A stretch of 11,476 nucleotides of DNA from Methylophaga sp. (lineage in GTDB: Bacteria > Pseudomonadota > Gammaproteobacteria > Nitrosococcales > Methylophagaceae). The stretch spans positions 1 to 11,476 of the forward strand of contig NZ_JAUSCC010000032.1 of assembly GCF_030651745.1 (NCBI RefSeq). Direction: 5' to 3'. Positions 7,518-11,476 of the stretch are shown one piece after another. The position numbers and the translations under genes were made by a program. Within the stretch, counting starts at the first letter, position 1. Each line of letters begins with the position of its first letter. The notes below the pieces were generated by a model. It saw only the letters and a list, made by a program, of their open reading frames with translations, searched no databases and was not told the DNA's origin.

Positions 7518-8315
7518 TTAGCTTTGTATTATGAATTCAAGGATTATTTTGCTACCGACATATGCCAGCAATAAAAATCCAAAACCGGATAACGTCCATT
7601 TCACGGCTGTCTGGCTGCGCCAGCCATACTGATGTCGGCCCCATAATAATGCGGCAAAAACCAGCCATGCAATAATAGAAAAAACCGTTTTATGGGCTAC
7701 ATGCTGAGCAATGAAATCATTCACAAACACAAAACCGGTAACTAATCCTAAAGTAAGCAATATGAAGCCGGCATATAGCAATTGAAATAAGGCTTTTTCC
7801 ATCGATTGCAGTGGGGGAAGTTTACGCACCCAACCACCGGCATGTTTATGCCGTAATTGTCTTTCCTGGAGCGCAAGAATAATAGATTGCATAGCCGCCA
7901 GTGCGAGTAAGGCATATGCGGTCAGCGACAGTAATATATGCCACTCCAAAGCGGGATCGCTGAGTGCACGTTGACTTCCCGGTGCTTCAACTCTGAGCAT
8001 GAGGCATAAAGCGACAAGCGGATAAACCACAATTCCTGGATGGGCTACTGGAAAACGTAAACCGGTTAGCATGGCAATAAAAGCCATTAACCATGCAGCC
8101 ATGGACAATGTGCTCATAAGGCTGAGATCCCAACCCTGGGCAAATTTCATAGTGAAATAAATATCCGCAGCATGGAATAACAACGCCAATGTGGTCAATA
8201 TTCCGATCGGTAAGGCAAGTTTATTCGCGTTATGATCACGTTTGACAAAGTCACGGATCAAAATAACGCTGCTACTTAAATAAAGTAGGAAGGCTAATGC
8301 GTTGGCAATGGCCAT
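7518..8315 (-). CDS. ypjD: YpjD-type integral membrane protein (CcsA/cytochrome c assembly-like)
   Basis: This 265-residue polytopic protein has about eight hydrophobic segments (approximately 3-20, 35-53, 65-86, 95-110, 125-149, 180-198, 210-225, 240-262). It has the hallmarks of the CcsA/CcmC-like superfamily as seen in E. coli YpjD: His126 in EWHILLS, His208 in AHKTVFSIIAW, and the GRHQYGWR loop (226-233) before the last helix. Family knowledge: true CcsA proteins handle haem for cytochrome c maturation. YpjD proteins lack a demonstrated haem-ligation role, and a link to the neighbouring CorB-type protein has been suggested only by their constant adjacency. ATG at 8315 with AAGGA 9 nt upstream. 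It is the first gene of the minus-strand cluster and is transcribed divergently from ffh. Confidence 0.92.
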   Translation of the reverse strand: MAIANALAFLLYLSSSVILIRDFVKRDHNANKLALPIGILTTLALLFHAADIYFTMKFAQGWDLSLMSTLSMAAWLMAFIAMLTGLRFPVAHPGIVVYPLVALCLMLRVEAPGSQRALSDPALEWHILLSLTAYALLALAAMQSIILALQERQLRHKHAGGWVRKLPPLQSMEKALFQLLYAGFILLTLGLVTGFVFVNDFIAQHVAHKTVFSIIAWLVFAALLWGRHQYGWRSQTAVKWTLSGFGFLLLAYVGSKIILEFIIQS

Positions 8316-8407
8316 GAGGGGAGATCCTTAAGTTCCAATAATGTTATCCAGTTTAAATGCTAGCCTAATCATAAATGATAAGCTGCTTCGCCGGATATCA
8401 TATCAGT

Positions 8408-8413
8408 TATAAT
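8408..8413 (+). promoter_or_regulatory. -10 element of the ffh promoter
   Basis: A perfect TATAAT lies 56 bp upstream of the ffh ATG in the 154-bp divergent gap. No good -35 exists at the usual distance (best is TTCGCC at a short spacing), so an activator or other upstream element may help. Transcription would start near 8419-8421, at the edge of the palindrome at 8421-8432. No clear promoter for ypjD could be chosen on the other strand. Confidence 0.5.
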
Positions 8414-8420
8414 GCCATAC

Positions 8421-8432
8421 CTATCTAGATAG
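8421..8432. promoter_or_regulatory. 12-bp perfect palindrome at the ffh transcription start
   Basis: CTATCTAGATAG is a perfect palindrome located 7 bp downstream of the ffh -10, so it would cover about +1 to +12. A separate inverted pair ATCAGT (8402-8407) / ACTGAT (8434-8439) surrounds both the -10 and the palindrome. The layout is that of an operator, but a 12-bp palindrome can occur by chance in a window of this size. Confidence 0.25.
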
Positions 8433-8469
8433 TACTGATTTTCAGACACCAAACGATGCAGGATACATT

Positions 8470-9840
8470 ATGTTTGACAGCCTAAGTGACAGACTTGCCG
8501 GCAGCCTCAAAAAACTGCGGGGCCAGGGTCGGATCACCGAAGACAATATCAAAGAAACCTTACGCGAAGTACGTATGGCTTTACTTGAAGCTGATGTGGC
8601 TTTGCCCGTGGTTCGCGATTTTATTGAAAAAGTAAAAGAGCGGGCGATGGGGCAGGATGTGATGCGCAGTCTCACTCCAGGCCAGGTTTTCGTCAAAATA
8701 GTTAATGACGAACTGGTCGCCGTGATGGGTGATGAAGATAACAGTCTTAATCTGAACAGTCAGCCGCCGGTTGTCATTTTGATGGCAGGTTTACAAGGTG
8801 CGGGTAAAACCACCAGTGTGGCAAAACTGGCCAGATTCTTAAAAGAGCGGCATAAAAAATCGGTAATGGTTGCCAGTGCAGACGTCTACCGTCCAGCGGC
8901 GATCGAACAGCTTAAAACACTGGCGACTGACGTGGAAGCCATGTTTTTCCCCAGTGATGCCAGCCAGGATCCCGTCGAGATTGCCAAAGCTGCAGTAGCA
9001 CAAGCCAAACTTGAATATGTTGATGTAGTCATTATTGATACTGCGGGACGTCTGCATATTGATGATGACATGATGGGTGAAATCAAACGCATCCATGCGG
9101 CAATTAATCCAGTTGAAACCTTGTTTACGGTTGATAGCATGACCGGTCAGGATGCGGCCAACACCGCTAAGGCGTTTAACGAAGCCTTACCGCTTACCGG
9201 GGTGATTCTGACTAAAACAGATGGTGATGCGCGTGGTGGTGCGGCCTTATCGATCCGTCATATCACTGGTAAGCCCATCAAATTTATGGGTGTCGGTGAA
9301 AAGACCACCGCGTTGGAAGTGTTCCATCCAGATCGTATTGTTTCTCGTATCCTTGGCATGGGTGACGTGCTCTCGCTGGTGGAAGAAGCGCAGCGCAAGA
9401 TGGATGCCGGGTCAGCTGAAAAACTGGCTAACAAACTCAAAAAAGGCAAAGGTTTCGATTTCGAAGACTTCCGCGAACAATTACAGCAAATGAGCAAAAT
9501 GGGCGGGCTTACTTCATTAATGGATAAATTGCCTGGTATGGGTCAGCTTCCTGATTCAGTTAAAAATCAGGCCAATGACAAAGAGCTGGTTAAAATGGAA
9601 GCAATGATTAATTCGATGACACCTAAAGAACGGCGGCGTCCTGAATTAATAAAAGGATCGAGAAAAAAACGTATCGCAGCTGGCTCAGGAACACAGATTC
9701 AGGATGTTAACCGGTTACTGAAACAGTTCTCACAAATGCAAAAAATGATGAAAAAAATGGGCCAGAAAGGTGGCATGGCTAAAATGATGCGCGGCCTTGG
9801 TGGAAAACTGCCAATGGGCGGCGGTGGCATGCCATTTTAA
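8470..9840 (+). CDS. ffh: Signal recognition particle GTPase Ffh (SRP54)
   Basis: This 456-residue protein component of the SRP binds 4.5S RNA and signal sequences and delivers ribosomes to FtsY at the membrane. The N domain (1-~95) carries ALLEADVAL (37-45). The G domain (~100-295) has the P-loop GLQGAGKTT (107-115), DVYRPAA (138-144), DTAGR (190-194), TKTDGDARGG (248-257) and GVGEK (274-278). The M domain (~300-456) holds the RNA-binding SMTPKERRRPELI...GSRKKRIAAGSG segment (382-407) and a methionine-, lysine- and glycine-rich end (421-456). All key GTPase residues are intact. ATG at 8470 with AGGA 6 nt upstream. It heads the plus-strand cluster; 86 bp separate it from rpsP. Confidence 0.99.
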   Translation: MFDSLSDRLAGSLKKLRGQGRITEDNIKETLREVRMALLEADVALPVVRDFIEKVKERAMGQDVMRSLTPGQVFVKIVNDELVAVMGDEDNSLNLNSQPPVVILMAGLQGAGKTTSVAKLARFLKERHKKSVMVASADVYRPAAIEQLKTLATDVEAMFFPSDASQDPVEIAKAAVAQAKLEYVDVVIIDTAGRLHIDDDMMGEIKRIHAAINPVETLFTVDSMTGQDAANTAKAFNEALPLTGVILTKTDGDARGGAALSIRHITGKPIKFMGVGEKTTALEVFHPDRIVSRILGMGDVLSLVEEAQRKMDAGSAEKLANKLKKGKGFDFEDFREQLQQMSKMGGLTSLMDKLPGMGQLPDSVKNQANDKELVKMEAMINSMTPKERRRPELIKGSRKKRIAAGSGTQIQDVNRLLKQFSQMQKMMKKMGQKGGMAKMMRGLGGKLPMGGGGMPF

Positions 9841-9854
9841 GGTAATCGTATTTA

Positions 9855-9870
9855 CAGCTTTGCAAAGCTG
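9855..9870. promoter_or_regulatory. 16-bp perfect palindrome between ffh and rpsP
   Basis: CAGCTTTGCAAAGCTG is perfectly self-complementary and lies 14 nt after the ffh stop. As RNA it could form a 6-bp stem with a UGCA loop, but no U-tract follows, so it is not a standard intrinsic terminator. It contains the likely -35 of the rpsP promoter (9859-9864), which makes an operator reading attractive. No regulator can be named. Confidence 0.45.
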
Positions 9871-9887
9871 AGATAAGTGCGTAAAAT
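9859..9887 (+). promoter_or_regulatory. Candidate sigma70 promoter for rpsP-rimM-trmD
   Basis: A -35-like TTTGCA (9859-9864, 4 of 6) and -10 TAAAAT (9882-9887, 5 of 6) are separated by exactly 17 bp. Transcription would begin near 9894 and give a leader of about 33 nt that is U-rich and looks unstructured. This fits the independent rpsP promoter known downstream of ffh in E. coli. The -35 lies inside the palindrome at 9855-9870. Confidence 0.45.
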
Positions 9888-9926
9888 AACTCTATTTTTC
9901 CATCCAGATTTTCAACGGGTAGGTTT

Positions 9927-10175
9927 ATGGTAACAATTAGAATGACTCGCGGCGGCGCTAAAAAGCGTCCTTTCTACGGCATTGTCGTAACAGATTCACG
10001 CAGCAAACGTGATGGTCGTTATATCGAACGTGTTGGTTTTTTCAACCCAATCGCTAAAGGCCAGGAAGAAGAATTACGCATTGATCTGGACCGCGTTAAA
10101 CATTGGATCAGCCAAGGCGCGCAAACTTCTGAGCGTGTTGCTCAGCTGATCAAACAAGCGCAAAAAGCTGCTTAA
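9927..10175 (+). CDS. rpsP: 30S ribosomal protein bS16
   Basis: This 82-residue protein is bS16 over its full length: [20 protein letters not shown] at the start, then [19 protein letters not shown] (23-41) and the [14 protein letters not shown] (55-71) C-terminal helix region. It binds 16S rRNA in the 5' and central domains and is an early 30S assembly protein. ATG at 9927 with a GGGTAGG Shine-Dalgarno-like stretch close by; the initiation region shows no obvious fold, in contrast to rimM and trmD downstream. First gene of the rpsP-rimM-trmD operon. Confidence 0.99.
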   Translation: MVTIRMTRGGAKKRPFYGIVVTDSRSKRDGRYIERVGFFNPIAKGQEEELRIDLDRVKHWISQGAQTSERVAQLIKQAQKAA

Positions 10176-10182
10176 TTTCTAT

Positions 10183-10224
10183 CCGGGAGCCTCGTGATGG
10201 CTGATGCCAGCGAATTTATCCCGG
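10183..10224 (+). promoter_or_regulatory. Pairing that hides the rimM ribosome-binding site
   Basis: CCGGGA (10183-10188), which contains most of the rimM Shine-Dalgarno GGGAG (10185-10189), is complementary to TCCCGG (10219-10224) in rimM codons 8-10. Inside the 30-nt loop a small helix TGGC / GCCA (10198-10201 with 10206-10209) includes the U and G of the start codon. Together they would lower ribosome access to rimM on the shared mRNA. The six-pair helix is short but five of its pairs are G-C. Confidence 0.4.
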
Positions 10225-10718
10225 TTGGGAAAATATCAGGAGTTTTTGGCGTTAAAGGCTGGGTGAAAGTTTTTTCTTTTACCGATCCTCGCGACAACAT
10301 ACTTGAGTACAAACCACTTTATGTACATCGCCATGGAGATTGGGTACCAATCGAAGTGAATGGCGGTCAGTTGCAAGGTAAAGCGGTTGTCATGAGTCTG
10401 GATAAGGTTACTGACCGTAATCTTGCCATGACACTTATCGGTTCTGAGCTGGCGATTAAACGATCGCAACTGCTCGAAACTGAAGAAGATGAATATTACT
10501 GGGCTGATTTGGTTGGCCTGACAGTGATTAACACTGAAAATGAAGTACTGGGAGTAGTTGACCACCTGTTAGAAACAGGGGCCAACGATGTCCTGGTGGT
10601 AAATGGGACAGATGCTGATACGCAATATCTGATTCCATTTGTGCTGGAAAGAACCGTATTGCAGGTTGATCTGGAAAATAAACAGATTCAGGTTGATTGG
10701 CAAGCCGACTATCTTTGA
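10197..10718 (+). CDS. rimM: 16S rRNA processing / ribosome maturation factor RimM
   Basis: This 173-residue assembly factor assists maturation of the 30S head and binds ribosomal protein uS19. The N-terminal RimM barrel shows [20 protein letters not shown] (residues 8-27). The C-terminal PRC-barrel shows [12 protein letters not shown] (about 99-110) and the signature GANDVLVV (about 127-134), ending in IPFV and a final VDW strand. I chose ATG at 10197 over the adjacent GTG at 10194 because GGGAG then sits 7 nt upstream and the protein begins [11 protein letters not shown]. It follows rpsP by 21 bp and its stop lies 8 bp before trmD. The Shine-Dalgarno region is complementary to early codons, which suggests reduced translation relative to rpsP. 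Confidence 0.97.
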   Translation: MADASEFIPVGKISGVFGVKGWVKVFSFTDPRDNILEYKPLYVHRHGDWVPIEVNGGQLQGKAVVMSLDKVTDRNLAMTLIGSELAIKRSQLLETEEDEYYWADLVGLTVINTENEVLGVVDHLLETGANDVLVVNGTDADTQYLIPFVLERTVLQVDLENKQIQVDWQADYL

Positions 10719-10753
10719 ACAATGAAATGCAGCTATCGGTAATTTCATTGTTT
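10717..10753 (+). promoter_or_regulatory. mRNA hairpin enclosing the rimM stop and trmD start codons
   Basis: AACAATGAAAT (10718-10728) is perfectly complementary to ATTTCATTGTT (10742-10752), with a further G-U pair (10717-10753) and a 13-nt loop. The 5' arm runs from the last base of the rimM stop codon (TGA 10716-10718) through the intergenic spacer to the first two bases of the trmD ATG (10727-10729). The 3' arm is trmD codons 6-9. No Shine-Dalgarno is available upstream. A ribosome ending rimM would have to open this stem before trmD could be initiated, which implies tight coupling and low output. Low expression of rimM and trmD through mRNA folding is known for the E. coli operon; this particular hairpin is read here from sequence. 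Confidence 0.65.
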
Positions 10754-11470
10754 CCCGAGATGTTTGCTGCGGTTACAGAATATGGCGTAACAGGACGGGC
10801 GGTAAAACAAGGCAAATTAAGCCTGTATTATCATAATCCCCGGGATTTCACGTCCGATAAACATCAGACCGTGGATGACCGCCCTTATGGTGGCGGCCCT
10901 GGGATGGTCATGAAAGTAAGTCCATTGTTGGATGCCATTAATCTGGCAAAACAACAGCTTGGTGATGATGCAAAAGTCATTTATTTATCACCACAGGGAC
11001 AGAAACTGAATCAACATGCGTTAGGCCAAATGGCTGAACGCAAATCGATGATTCTGCTGGCTGGTCGATACGAAGGTATTGATGAGCGGTTGATAGAACA
11101 GGAAATTGATGAGGAATGGTCGATTGGTGACTATGTCCTCAGTGGTGGTGAACTGGCAGCCATGGTGATGATTGATGGTATTGCCCGTTTGTTGCCTGGG
11201 GTATTGGGTGATGCTGAATCCGCAGAACAGGATTCATTTATGAGTGGTCTGTTAGACCATCCGCATTACACCCGCCCGGAAACGTTAAATGGCCAGACAG
11301 TGCCAGCCGTACTGTTAGGTGGAAATCATGAGGCGATACGTCAGTGGCGTCTCAAACAGTCCTTAGGACGAACATGGTTACGGCGACCTGATTTGTTGGA
11401 ATTGATAACTTTAACAACAGAACAGGCTGCTTTATTGGAAGAATTTATTGCCGAGCGCGGGCAGGATTAG
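10727..11470 (+). CDS. trmD: tRNA (guanine-37-N1)-methyltransferase TrmD
   Basis: This 247-residue SPOUT-class enzyme transfers a methyl group from S-adenosylmethionine to N1 of G37 in tRNAs with G36, preventing +1 frameshifting. Visible landmarks are ISLFPEMF (6-13), [11 protein letters not shown] (50-60), YLSPQG (86-91), and the trefoil-knot SAM site GRYEGIDER (113-121) plus [10 protein letters not shown] (133-142). The catalytic residues Arg154 and Asp169 carry the same numbers as in characterised TrmD proteins, and [15 protein letters not shown] (207-221) is intact. Start: ATG at 10727 gives [13 protein letters not shown], in register with E. coli TrmD. An upstream in-frame TTG at 10697 would add ten residues overlapping rimM and is less likely. 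The start codon lies in a strong hairpin. The gene ends 6 bp before the window edge, and rplS is the expected next gene. Confidence 0.98.
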   Translation: MQLSVISLFPEMFAAVTEYGVTGRAVKQGKLSLYYHNPRDFTSDKHQTVDDRPYGGGPGMVMKVSPLLDAINLAKQQLGDDAKVIYLSPQGQKLNQHALGQMAERKSMILLAGRYEGIDERLIEQEIDEEWSIGDYVLSGGELAAMVMIDGIARLLPGVLGDAESAEQDSFMSGLLDHPHYTRPETLNGQTVPAVLLGGNHEAIRQWRLKQSLGRTWLRRPDLLELITLTTEQAALLEEFIAERGQD

Positions 11471-11476
11471 TTGGGA

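Noticed and set aside
8335..8400. TATGAT on the minus strand (8373-8368) as the ypjD -10
   Set aside because: No -35-like hexamer at 16-18 bp; a promoter for ypjD must lie in this gap but I could not choose one with confidence.
8442..8696. 84-codon minus-strand ORF across the ffh start
   Set aside because: It is opposite the conserved ffh N domain, has low-complexity Ser/Arg composition and matches no family; a shadow ORF.
10194..10199. GTG at 10194 as the rimM start
   Set aside because: It is only 4 nt from GGGAG, while the adjacent ATG at 10197 has the better 7-nt spacing.
10694..10726. TTG at 10697 as the trmD start
   Set aside because: It would add ten residues not expected in TrmD. 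The ATG at 10727 starts exactly where E. coli TrmD starts (M-x3-IISLFPEMF register).
1..11476. Mobile elements, CRISPR arrays, tRNA or rRNA genes, frameshifted genes
   Set aside because: None seen: no transposase or integrase signatures, no regularly spaced repeats, no cloverleaf sequence noticed, and every recognised gene keeps full length and key residues (the cold-shock gene is cut only by the window edge).

Overview
The window is a stretch of chromosome from a free-living-type gammaproteobacterium of moderate G+C content. All the recognisable proteins are gammaproteobacterial housekeeping types. The order ypjD-yfjD divergent from ffh-rpsP-rimM-trmD matches the E. coli arrangement, and mutY-yggX is a classic gammaproteobacterial pair. 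By impression it resembles methylotroph/Thiotrichales-like lineages, but the genus cannot be fixed from this sequence. There is no sign of mobile DNA, phage, CRISPR or decayed genes.

Left arm (positions 1-8315, all minus strand). Read in the direction of transcription, the order is: ypjD (CcsA-like membrane protein), yfjD/corB (CNNM/CorB-type membrane protein with CBS domains), a large poorly characterised protein with a divergent C-terminal PilZ-like domain, asmA (envelope/lipid-related, AsmA family), mutY (A/8-oxoG glycosylase), yggX (iron traffic/Fe-S protection) and, after a 307-bp gap, the first 26 codons of a cold-shock protein running off the window. The first genes are tightly packed: 4 bp between ypjD and yfjD, 1 bp between yfjD and the preferred PilZ-like start, and 60 bp to asmA. 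After asmA there is a strong intrinsic-terminator-like hairpin. Its U-rich tail runs into the TTG start codon of mutY, so mutY-yggX probably depends on read-through or on an internal promoter. The cold-shock gene has a leader with two adjacent hairpins.

Right arm (positions 8316-11476, plus strand). A 154-bp divergent intergenic region with a perfect TATAAT element leads to ffh (SRP GTPase), followed by the ribosomal-protein/tRNA-modification operon rpsP-rimM-trmD. rplS would be expected just past the window edge. A candidate promoter for rpsP has its -35 inside a perfect 16-bp palindrome.

The most interesting structure is in the rpsP-rimM-trmD mRNA. An 11-bp perfect inverted repeat encloses the rimM stop and the trmD start codon, and the rimM Shine-Dalgarno sequence is complementary to early rimM codons. 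The rpsP start looks unstructured. This fits a design that keeps the two modification/assembly enzymes far below the ribosomal proteins made from the same mRNA. The most interesting protein is the 641-residue PilZ-like protein, a possible c-di-GMP effector.
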